Shown piece by piece: positions 1 through 5,881 of a stretch of 10,610 nucleotides of DNA (the first letter of the stretch is position 1; each line of letters begins with the position of its first letter). The notes beneath the pieces were generated by a model. The model made no database searches. It had not been told where the DNA came from and was given only the letters and a program-made list of their open reading frames with translations. Origin of the DNA: Bacteroidota bacterium (GTDB lineage: Bacteria > Bacteroidota > Bacteroidia > Cytophagales > Cyclobacteriaceae); NCBI GenBank assembly GCA_024643595.1, contig JAHEMS010000083.1, positions 1 to 10,610 on the forward strand. Reading direction: 5' to 3'. The position numbers were made by a program, and so were the translations under genes.

Positions 1-111
1 AACGTGCACATCCTCCCCATCCTCGACCAATGCTTTGGCCAGGTAAAAAGATCGTATGGCACCACCTTCTTGCGGTGTTTTGAAATGTTGATGGAGTAGT
101 AGCACTTTCAC
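1..111 (-). CDS. Glycosyltransferase family 4 protein, N-terminal fragment (cut by window edge)
   Basis: The 37 codons read from a GTG at 111 stay open to the window edge. The encoded start, VKVLLLHQHFKTPQEGGAIR followed by SFYLAKAL, matches the N-terminal Rossmann segment of GT4/WbuB-like glycosyltransferases. That segment has a short beta strand, an HQHF-type turn, a Gly-Gly loop and then an R-S-x-Y/F-x-L-A-x-x-L helix that begins the donor/acceptor cleft. Such enzymes add sugars from nucleotide donors to lipid-linked polysaccharide at the cytoplasmic membrane. The catalytic C-terminal domain lies outside the window, so the sugar and acceptor cannot be named. The GTG start is an inference: it fits the family N-terminus and I see no better in-frame ATG next to it. 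The next gene to the right (395-622) is on the same strand but is separated by a terminator, so this gene probably has its own promoter. Confidence 0.75.
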   Translation of the reverse strand, partial: MKVLLLHQHFKTPQEGGAIRSFYLAKALVEDGEDVHV

Positions 112-292
112 GGTGCAAAGAAAGAAAACCAATTGTTTATCACCTCTATTGCAGCAAGCTTTTTACGACTTGTTCCTTATTTAAAATCCCTTCCAACTTC
201 TGCATAGGTGTGCATTAAATATTGAATGTCATCGAACCTAACTGTTGCTCGAATTAATGGAGATGTGATGAATGAAATTTCAGGGCTACAAT

Positions 293-307
293 TGGACAAA
301 TTGTCCA
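293..307. repeat. Short perfect palindrome, possible operator or chance
   Basis: The sequence TGGACAA-A-TTGTCCA has two 7-base arms around a single central base. It lies in the 283-base gap between the glycosyltransferase start (111) and the terminator at 339-376. It could be a dimeric-repressor site for the glycosyltransferase, but it sits about 180 bases upstream of that start, and one 7-base palindrome in a gap of this size is weak evidence. I see no RNA gene or further reading frame in the rest of 112-338. Confidence 0.2.
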
Positions 308-338
308 TGAAGCAATATCCCTAAATTATTCCCGTAAT

Positions 339-376
339 AAAGAATAAGGTCTTCCATTTCGAAGACCTTATTCTTT
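339..376 (-). terminator. Strong hairpin terminator downstream of the sigma-factor operon
   Basis: Two perfectly complementary 16-base arms (339-354 and 361-376) enclose a 6-base loop. The arms are rich in A/T at the base of the stem. The hairpin begins 18 bases beyond the stop codon of the minus-strand gene ending at 395, the usual place for an intrinsic terminator. On the minus strand the descending arm ends in ATTCTTT, followed by ATTA, rather than by a long clean U tract, so U-rich character is partly inside the stem. No plus-strand gene ends here, so the minus strand is the likely direction. Confidence 0.75.
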
Positions 377-394
377 TGTTCAAAAAAATACAAA

Positions 395-622
395 CTATTT
401 CTCTTGCATGCTGCGTGCGTAATTCAGGATATTCTGAACGGACTTAGCCGATGGTTCAACACGAACTGCATTCAATTCGCGATGCACGGCATTAAGCTCT
501 TTATATTGAGCCAGTAGTTCGCTATCACAAAGGAGTGCTTTATTAATCTCCTTCGTCTCCTTCTCCGAGGTCTCGTGGTATAGAAACCTGATCAGATCGT
601 TTTGGGTAAAGGTCTTTATCAT
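395..622 (-). CDS. Small anti-sigma-like protein of unknown function, overlapping the sigma factor gene
   Basis: This is a 75-residue, charged, apparently all-helical protein with no signal peptide or membrane segment. Residues about 6-45 (from TQNDLIRFLYHETSEKE through ALLCDSELLAQYKEL) follow the pattern of the N-terminal helical domain of anti-sigma factors: a D-L-I-x-F/Y-L-Y-x-E-x-S-x-x-E helix, then a second helix ending near L-x-x-C-x-x-L. Only one cysteine is present, so the zinc-binding HxxxCxxC site of classical ZAS domains is absent. The C-terminus is a short helix with VQNILNYARS. The ATG at 622 is preferred over an in-frame TTG at 628. Translation starts inside the sigma gene (543-1196) in another frame, with an 80-base overlap, which suggests translational coupling. 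An anti-sigma or accessory role for the adjacent sigma factor is inferred from context and pattern only; I do not recognise a named family. Confidence 0.7.
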   Translation of the reverse strand: MIKTFTQNDLIRFLYHETSEKETKEINKALLCDSELLAQYKELNAVHRELNAVRVEPSAKSVQNILNYARSMQEK

Positions 623-1196
623 AGGCAATATTGTTTTTAGTCATTTTCTTCCTAAGATTTATTAGCGCGTAACGCATGCGCCCCAACGCTGTATTAATAC
701 TCACTCCTGTTCGATCTGCTATTTCCTGAAAACTCATCTCCAGGTAATGGCGCATAATCAATACTTCCTTTTGTTCAGTAGGCAATTCTTTAATTAAGTC
801 CCGAATTCGCGATCTGGTGTCGCGTAGAAGTTGCTTGGCTTCATATGACTCTTCTGAAAATTGCATCGAATCAAAAACCCTGCTTCCATCCTCCAGAATT
901 ACTTCCGGATAGCGCTTCTTTCTGCGAAAGCGGTCGATTGCCAGATTATGGGCAATACGACTAACCCAGGGCAAAAATTTACCTTCCTCATTATAACGAC
1001 CACTTTTTATTGTATTAACCGCCTTAATAAAGGTATCCTGAAGCAGGTCTTCCGCCTCATAACGATCTTTAACAATCATGTAAATTGCCGTATAAATACG
1101 GGATTTGTGTCTTTGAAGTAGCATCTCGAAAGCCTCTTCGTTACCGGTTTGATAGAGCGAAACCAACTGGCTGTCGCTGAATCTTCTGTCAATCAT
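543..1196 (-). CDS. RNA polymerase sigma-70 family (ECF/RpoE-like) sigma factor
   Basis: This 217-residue protein has the two-domain ECF layout, binding core RNA polymerase and directing it to specific promoters. Region 2 spans about residues 22-97. It includes the core-binding DLLQDTFIKAV motif (50-60) and a region 2.3/2.4 block, PWVSRIAHNLAIDRFRRKKR (76-95), which in this family melts and recognises the -10 element. A linker of about 35 residues leads to region 4 (about 133-185), where SFQEIADRTGVSINTALGRM is the helix-turn-helix for the -35 element. The 30-residue tail after region 4 begins NNIAYDKDLYPK and ends in an acidic GEGDEGD. It lies where the DNA also encodes the start of the 75-residue downstream protein. 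The ATG at 1196 is the only good start. No transmembrane anti-sigma gene accompanies it; the small downstream protein is the only candidate partner. Its regulon cannot be read from this window. Confidence 0.93.
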   Translation of the reverse strand: MIDRRFSDSQLVSLYQTGNEEAFEMLLQRHKSRIYTAIYMIVKDRYEAEDLLQDTFIKAVNTIKSGRYNEEGKFLPWVSRIAHNLAIDRFRRKKRYPEVILEDGSRVFDSMQFSEESYEAKQLLRDTRSRIRDLIKELPTEQKEVLIMRHYLEMSFQEIADRTGVSINTALGRMRYALINLRKKMTKNNIAYDKDLYPKRSDQVSIPRDLGEGDEGD

Positions 1197-1363
1197 CTTG
1201 CTTGCGTTTAAGTAACGTAGATGTCTTGCTCGATAGTATGTTGGTTAATTGGATTGTTTGTGAATTGAAAAGTAGAAATATTCTGCGAAATGCCAAAAAT
1301 TTTTAAAATAATTCTTGCCTCCTACATAATTTCTTATGCTATTTGGAACCGATTTTTAAAACA
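1197..1363. promoter_or_regulatory. Divergent intergenic region between the sigma factor and the acidic protein
   Basis: These 167 AT-rich bases separate two diverging genes, so promoters for both should lie here. I searched by eye for the Bacteroidota vegetative -7 element TAnnTTTG on both strands and found no clean match. A partial match (TATTTGG) at 1340-1346 on the plus strand lies about 18 bases before the ATG at 1364. The sigma gene may instead use an alternative promoter, possibly its own, which this sequence cannot show. Confidence 0.4.
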
Positions 1364-1735
1364 ATGGCTATAACAAAGAAACGAGTAATTAAGAGTCTTG
1401 AGAGTCTTACTGAAGAACTTAAGGAATTATTGCGGGAGCAATACCCCAACGGGTATGAATCCTACATAACGCGGATCACCAATGCAAAAAAGGAACCTAT
1501 TTTCGTGTTTCCCCTGGAAACGGATGATTCGGTTTACCTGGTGAAAGTACCTGCCACCAAAAACAGCGATGGTGGATATGATGTAGAGTCAGGTAAAAAG
1601 CAAGAATTTGAAGGAGATGATGACGACCTGCGGAATTCCGCTGATGATGATGGCTTTGATAATAGCAGCGATTATGATTCTGAAGGTGATGAGGGAGGTA
1701 AAGAAGCAAGCTACGATCCAGACTTCGATAACTAA
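1364..1735 (+). CDS. Conserved-looking hypothetical protein with a strongly acidic tail
   Basis: This is a 123-residue protein of unknown function. Residues 1-66 look like a small folded domain: a basic start (MAITKKRVIK), an amphipathic helix (SLESLTEELKELLREQYP), then a beta-rich segment (IFVFPLETDDSVYLVKVP). Residues 81-123 are low-complexity and acidic, with 19 Asp/Glu against 2 Lys/Arg, including a DDDD run at 85-88. There is no signal peptide or membrane segment, so it should be cytoplasmic. The ATG at 1364 is preferred to an in-frame TTG at 1343, because the family-like MAxTKKRV start falls there. I recall similar small acidic-tailed hypothetical proteins in Cytophagales but know no tested function. 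It is transcribed as a single gene, divergent from the sigma factor, with its own terminator at 1755-1783. Acidic tails can mimic nucleic acid or tune protein contacts; that is only a possibility here. Confidence 0.8.
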   Translation: MAITKKRVIKSLESLTEELKELLREQYPNGYESYITRITNAKKEPIFVFPLETDDSVYLVKVPATKNSDGGYDVESGKKQEFEGDDDDLRNSADDDGFDNSSDYDSEGDEGGKEASYDPDFDN

Positions 1736-1754
1736 TTGTTAACCTGAACATATC

Positions 1755-1783
1755 TTAAACACCATCTTCATGATGGTGTTTAA
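1755..1783 (+). terminator. Intrinsic terminator of the acidic-protein gene
   Basis: A 12-base perfect stem (1755-1766 with 1772-1783) around a 5-base loop is followed by TTTTA. It starts 19 bases after the stop codon at 1735. It also overlaps the first bases of the longest possible uvrA frame (ATG at 1770), which is a good reason to reject that upstream start. Confidence 0.8.
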
Positions 1784-1851
1784 TTTTATCCGCATAGTCA
1801 TAAATCATGGTCATGTTTGGATCGAAAGTAGGACAACGCAACCCTATTTTC

Positions 1852-1859
1852 TATTTTTG
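1852..1859 (+). promoter_or_regulatory. Candidate Bacteroidota -7 promoter element for uvrA
   Basis: TATTTTTG matches the TAnnTTTG consensus of the Bacteroidota primary sigma factor exactly. It is positioned between the preceding terminator and the uvrA ATG, leaving 9 bases between the element and the start codon. The expected transcript would therefore have almost no 5' leader. No TTTG lies at the usual -33 spacing; the nearest (1816-1819) is too far. I see no recognisable LexA-type operator. Confidence 0.5.
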
Positions 1860-1868
1860 CAGATTCTA

Positions 1869-4736
1869 ATGCAACCGAATTCCAACGACTCATATCTAGA
1901 TAACCTCGATCCTAAGGAGTTTATCATCATTAAAAAGGCGAGAGTCAACAATCTGAAAAGTCTGAGCGTGGCCATTCCACGAAATAAATTAGTGGTCATT
2001 ACAGGATTGTCAGGATCAGGTAAGTCTTCTTTAGCCTTTGACACCTTGTTTGCGGAAGGTCAACGCATGTACGTAGAGAGCTTAAGTTCTTACGCCCGGC
2101 AGTTTTTAGGACGAATGGAAAAACCTGAAGTTGACTATATAAAAGGAGTTTCTCCGGCTATTGCCATTGAGCAAAAAGTTAACACCAGAAATCCTCGTTC
2201 AACGGTAGGAACCACCACAGAAATTTATGATTACCTGAAATTGTTGTATTCAAGAATAGGCATAACCTATTCGCCTATTAGTGGCAACGAGGTAAAAAGA
2301 GATACGGTTTCTGAGGTCGTTGATTTCATCAATAGGCACAAAGAAGGTACACGTGTCATGGTCGCCACACCATTAAAAATTACGAAAGGACGGAAACTGG
2401 AAGAGGAATTAAATCTCCTATTAAGCAAAGGTTTTGCTCGTGTATTAATAAATGGAGAGGTAAAGTTTATAGAAGAAGTTTTAAATCCCAATCCTTCCAC
2501 CGCTGATCCAAATATTAAAAAGAAAAAACCAGCAAAATCAAAAAAAGCTAATAAAGATGAATTTGAGGTGTTGATTGATCGCGCTGTAGTTAATGCCAAT
2601 GATGAAGATCTTACTTTTCGATTATCCGATTCCGTTCAGACTGCCTTTTTCGAAGGCCATGGAGATTGCATAATCTATTCCGAAAAACAGCGAACTAATT
2701 TCTCTGATCGTTTCGAACTTGATGGGATCACGTTTACAGAGCCTTCCATAAATCTTTTTAGTTTCAATAATCCATTTGGTGCTTGCCAGACTTGTGAAGG
2801 GTTTGGCAAAATCCTTGGTATTGATGAAGACCTGGTGATTCCTGACAAAAGCCTTTCGGTTTATGAAGGGGCAATCGCACCGTGGCGTGGAGAGGTAATG
2901 AGTGAGTGGGCGAAGCCCTTGATTAAAAATGGAATTAAGTTCGATTTTCCTATCCATAGAGCTTATGGTGAGCTAACTCCTAAAGAGCGTGATCTTTTAT
3001 GGAATGGAAACGAGTACTTTGATGGGATTCATGACTTCTTTAAATATCTCCAGTCTAAAACTCACAAAATTCAATATAGGGTTATGCTTTCCCGTTATCG
3101 CGGAAGAACTACCTGTCCGGACTGTCGTGGAACCAAATTGAGAAAAGATGCTGCTTACGTTAAGATAGCTGATACTTCAATCACCGATCTGGTGCTGATG
3201 CCGATCGAAGAGACATTATCTTTTTTCGATAAACTAAAACTTCCCGCCTACGAGAAAAAAGTTTCAGATAGAATTTTAACGGAAATACAATCTCGGTTAG
3301 AATATATGACGAAGGTCGGTTTGGGTTATCTTACTTTAAACAGAGTCACCTCAACGTTATCCGGTGGTGAGTTTCAGCGAATAAAACTTGCTACCTCGCT
3401 GGGTAGTGCACTGGTCGGTTCCATGTACATTATGGACGAACCCAGTATCGGGCTGCATCCGCGTGATACAGCACGCATGATTGAAGTATTAAAGTCGCTG
3501 AGAGATTTGGGAAACACCGTGATCGTGGTTGAACATGAAGAAGAAATTATGCGTGCGGCCGACCAGATTATAGACATCGGCCCCGATGCCGGTTCGCATG
3601 GTGGTGAGTTAATTTTTCAAGGATCACAAAATGAGCTCAATGTAAACGTGAAATCACATACCATCAATTACCTGACGGGGGTTGAAAAAATCCGTGTGCC
3701 CGGTAATAGAAGAAAATGGAAAGATTCTGTGGTCATTTCCGGTGCGCGTGAAAACAATCTGAAAAATCTGAAAGTAAAATTTCCACTTGGAGCCCTGACA
3801 GTGGTTACCGGTGTAAGTGGGTCTGGAAAATCTACCTTGATTAAAAAAATACTATATCCCGCATTGGGCAGAATGAGCGGATCGGTAGCAGAAACTCCCG
3901 GAAAATATGACCGATTGGAAGGAGATATTAACAAGGTCACGCAGGTTGAATTCGTAGATCAAAATCCTATCGGAAAATCTTCACGTTCGAATCCTATCAG
4001 TTATGTTAAGGCGTATGATGCAATTCGAACTCTTTATGCCGAACAACCACTAAGTAAACAACGTGGCTATAAACCATCCCACTTTTCATTCAATGTTGAA
4101 GGTGGCCGATGCGATACCTGTGAAGGCGAAGGAGAGATAAAGGTAGAGATGCAATTTATGGCGGATATCTTTTTGAAATGTGAAAGTTGCCATGGCAAAC
4201 GCTTCAAGCAGGAAGTGTTGGAGGTTGAGCATAAAGGAAAAAATATTTTCGATGTCCTCGATATGACGGTTGAAGAAGGCCTTGATTTCTTTAAAGACAA
4301 GAAGCCGGTTTACGAAAAACTTCTTCCATTATTCGAAGTGGGTCTGGGTTATGTTAAGCTAGGCCAATCTTCTAATTCACTTTCAGGGGGTGAAGCACAA
4401 CGGGTTAAACTGGCCTCATTTCTGGGCAAGAATAATGCAGGCAGTCAGAACAGCATCCTTTTTATTTTTGACGAACCTACAACAGGTCTCCATTTTCATG
4501 ATATCTCCAAATTATTAAAGGCCATCAATGCATTAGTGGATCAAGGCCATACTGTTATTGTGATTGAACACAATCTGGAGGTTATCAAATGTGCTGATTG
4601 GATTATCGATCTTGGACCCGAAGGAGGAGAGAAGCAAGGAGGAAATCTGCTCTTTGAAGGCACTCCTGAAGAAATGACCAAAAAAGGCAAAGGATATACC
4701 GCTGAATACCTGAGAAAAAAACTTTCTGAAAAATGA
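1869..4736 (+). CDS. uvrA: Excinuclease ABC subunit A (UvrA), nucleotide excision repair
   Basis: UvrA is the DNA-damage sensor of nucleotide excision repair. It dimerises, scans DNA using two ABC ATPase modules, and loads UvrB at lesions for incision by UvrC. The 955-residue product is full length for the family. Module 1 has Walker A GLSGSGKS (46-53), signature LSGGE (497-501) and Walker B DEP (from 523). Module 2 has Walker A GVSGSGKS (648-655), signature LSGGE (838-842) and Walker B DEP (from 868). Zinc-binding cysteines are visible as C306/C309 and C416/C419 in the first half, and as the C748/C751-X19-C771/C774 finger in the second, which is the damage-recognition finger of the family. 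A lysine-rich stretch (217-229, 8 Lys of 13) sits in the UvrB-binding/insertion region. The start at 1869 is chosen because its N-terminus matches other UvrA proteins; 33 extra upstream codons would cross a terminator. It appears monocistronic. Confidence 0.98.
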   Translation: MQPNSNDSYLDNLDPKEFIIIKKARVNNLKSLSVAIPRNKLVVITGLSGSGKSSLAFDTLFAEGQRMYVESLSSYARQFLGRMEKPEVDYIKGVSPAIAIEQKVNTRNPRSTVGTTTEIYDYLKLLYSRIGITYSPISGNEVKRDTVSEVVDFINRHKEGTRVMVATPLKITKGRKLEEELNLLLSKGFARVLINGEVKFIEEVLNPNPSTADPNIKKKKPAKSKKANKDEFEVLIDRAVVNANDEDLTFRLSDSVQTAFFEGHGDCIIYSEKQRTNFSDRFELDGITFTEPSINLFSFNNPFGACQTCEGFGKILGIDEDLVIPDKSLSVYEGAIAPWRGEVMSEWAKPLIKNGIKFDFPIHRAYGELTPKERDLLWNGNEYFDGIHDFFKYLQSKTHKIQYRVMLSRYRGRTTCPDCRGTKLRKDAAYVKIADTSITDLVLMPIEETLSFFDKLKLPAYEKKVSDRILTEIQSRLEYMTKVGLGYLTLNRVTSTLSGGEFQRIKLATSLGSALVGSMYIMDEPSIGLHPRDTARMIEVLKSLRDLGNTVIVVEHEEEIMRAADQIIDIGPDAGSHGGELIFQGSQNELNVNVKSHTINYLTGVEKIRVPGNRRKWKDSVVISGARENNLKNLKVKFPLGALTVVTGVSGSGKSTLIKKILYPALGRMSGSVAETPGKYDRLEGDINKVTQVEFVDQNPIGKSSRSNPISYVKAYDAIRTLYAEQPLSKQRGYKPSHFSFNVEGGRCDTCEGEGEIKVEMQFMADIFLKCESCHGKRFKQEVLEVEHKGKNIFDVLDMTVEEGLDFFKDKKPVYEKLLPLFEVGLGYVKLGQSSNSLSGGEAQRVKLASFLGKNNAGSQNSILFIFDEPTTGLHFHDISKLLKAINALVDQGHTVIVIEHNLEVIKCADWIIDLGPEGGEKQGGNLLFEGTPEEMTKKGKGYTAEYLRKKLSEK

Positions 4737-4758
4737 AAGCCCCGAATAACGGGGCTTT
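4736..4758. terminator. Shared bidirectional terminator between uvrA and the envelope operon
   Basis: AAAGCCCC and GGGGCTTT form an 8-base GC-rich stem around a 7-base loop. The plus strand continues TTC after the stem's own T run, while the minus strand continues into CATTTTTC. The stem begins at the last base of the uvrA TGA stop (4734-4736) and lies 21 bases beyond the stop of the convergent ompH gene at 4780. One hairpin therefore serves both converging transcripts. Confidence 0.85.
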
Positions 4759-4779
4759 TCATAATTTGATTATAACCGA

Positions 4780-5316
4780 TTACTTATTGGCAGTTGGCTG
4801 TGGAGTTACGCCAAGCTTTTTCAATACAAGGTTTGAAACATTATATTTTTCATCGCTGTACAAAAGGATATCTCCTCCTCCCATCACCTGCGGAGCCATA
4901 ATAAATGCAAATCCGTTTTCTTTAGCTACCTCTTCAATCGCTTTCCCAACTTTTTTGAATACCGGATCCATTAAAGCTGTTTGCTTATTCGTCAATGATG
5001 ACTGGGCATCTTGCTGAAACTTTTGAATACTTTCCTGCAACCCGGTAAGTTCTCTCTCCTTGTCTGCTTTGATCGCATCAGGTGTTGTTGCTGGCATTCC
5101 TTGGTATGCCTTGACTTTATTCTCATAGTCCGCATATTTCGCCTTTAACTGATTTTCAAGTTGTGTGCCATGTGTTTTTAGCTCACTATCAATTTGCTTG
5201 AATTCAGGCAGTTGACTAAAGATATATTCCCAATCGGCATAGCCTATCTTCTGTGTTTCCTGGGCTTGTGCACTTACTGCAAATACACAAAAAAGAAGTA
5301 AAAAAAGTGTTCTCAT
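4780..5316 (-). CDS. OmpH/Skp family periplasmic chaperone, second copy
   Basis: This is a 178-residue protein with a Sec signal peptide (1-18, cleavage likely after AQA). A short beta strand (KIGYADWEYIFSQLPE) marks the start of the OmpH/Skp fold, followed by a long charged helical hairpin (about 40-125) and a return to the small beta body (NGFAFIMAP, ILLYSD, VSNLVLKKLGV). Skp trimers hold unfolded outer-membrane proteins in the cavity between their helical arms and deliver them to BamA. It lies last in the uppS-bamA-ompH-ompH run, 28 bases after the other copy, and ends at a shared terminator. The C-terminus is a short PQPTANK tail. The two copies differ widely in the helical arms, so they are diverged paralogs and may serve different clients. 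The family call is secure; copy-specific function is unknown. Confidence 0.93.
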   Translation of the reverse strand: MRTLFLLLFCVFAVSAQAQETQKIGYADWEYIFSQLPEFKQIDSELKTHGTQLENQLKAKYADYENKVKAYQGMPATTPDAIKADKERELTGLQESIQKFQQDAQSSLTNKQTALMDPVFKKVGKAIEEVAKENGFAFIMAPQVMGGGDILLYSDEKYNVSNLVLKKLGVTPQPTANK

Positions 5317-5344
5317 TTTAAATTCGCGTTAATTGTTTTTTAAT

Positions 5345-5878
5345 TTATTTGACTTTATCGTTTGGGTCTCCTAATCCTAATTCCTCTAATATAAAATCGG
5401 TATAATCATGCCTTGGGTCTGTGTATACAATTACCAACTCAGCCGACTTGTCGAAAACGAAAGCTAACCGATTTGACTTTGCCACCTTTTCAACGGCATC
5501 AAAAATTTTATCCTGCAAAGGTTTTATCAATTCCTGTTTCTTCAAAAAAAACAACCCACCAAACCCAAATACCTTTTTTTGATAATCCTTTAACTCGGTC
5601 TCTTTTTCCCTAATCTCATCTAAACGCTCCTGTTTCATCTCTTCCGTTAACAATACCTGCTCGGCCTGATAGCTGCGATATAGTTCATCGACCTTTAACT
5701 GCATTTCTTCAATCTCCTTCTGCCAAGCCCCTGATAATTGATCGATTTCGCCCTGCGCCTTACTATATTCCGGCATTTTGCTCAATACAAAATCAGAATC
5801 AAAGTAACCGAACTTCTGTGCAGAGACAAAATTCAGGCCGAAAAGAAGAAAAAATATTATTATGGTAAAAAACCTCAT
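5345..5878 (-). CDS. OmpH/Skp family periplasmic chaperone, first copy
   Basis: The 177-residue product has a very hydrophobic signal peptide (1-20, likely cut at VSA|Q). The OmpH start FGYFDSDFVLSKMPEYSKA is followed by a coiled helical hairpin rich in Glu, Lys and Gln (about 35-120), then KPLQDKIFDAVEKVAKSNRL and a closing beta segment (AFVFDKSAELVIVYTD). The family role is periplasmic holding of outer-membrane proteins before insertion by BamA. Only 3 bases separate its ATG from the bamA stop, so translation of the two is almost certainly coupled. The loop at the tip of the arms (FGFGGLFF) is more hydrophobic and less charged than usual and is flanked by two homopolymer runs (minus-strand T8 at 5544-5551 and A7 at 5574-5580). 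The frame nevertheless remains open and in register with the family on both sides, so I do not call a frameshift. Confidence 0.93.
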   Translation of the reverse strand: MRFFTIIIFFLLFGLNFVSAQKFGYFDSDFVLSKMPEYSKAQGEIDQLSGAWQKEIEEMQLKVDELYRSYQAEQVLLTEEMKQERLDEIREKETELKDYQKKVFGFGGLFFLKKQELIKPLQDKIFDAVEKVAKSNRLAFVFDKSAELVIVYTDPRHDYTDFILEELGLGDPNDKVK

Positions 5879-5881
5879 TTT

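Noticed and set aside
112..338. Searched the gap for a tRNA, small RNA or short gene.
   Set aside because: Apart from a 15-base palindrome at 293-307, no cloverleaf, coding-like frame or repeat was seen.
1615..1690. GAT-rich repeated triplets looking like a microsatellite.
   Set aside because: They encode the aspartate-rich tail of the acidic protein; the spacing is irregular and is explained by the amino-acid composition.
1770..1868. Possible 33-codon N-terminal extension of UvrA from an ATG at 1770.
   Set aside because: It starts inside the terminator of the preceding gene and upstream of the candidate uvrA promoter, and UvrA family alignment places the start near 1869.
5544..5580. Homopolymer runs in the first ompH gene suggesting a frameshift or programmed slippage.
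   Set aside because: The frame is open and family-like on both sides and across the segment; shifting by one base at the A7 run on the minus strand gives a stop or non-family sequence.
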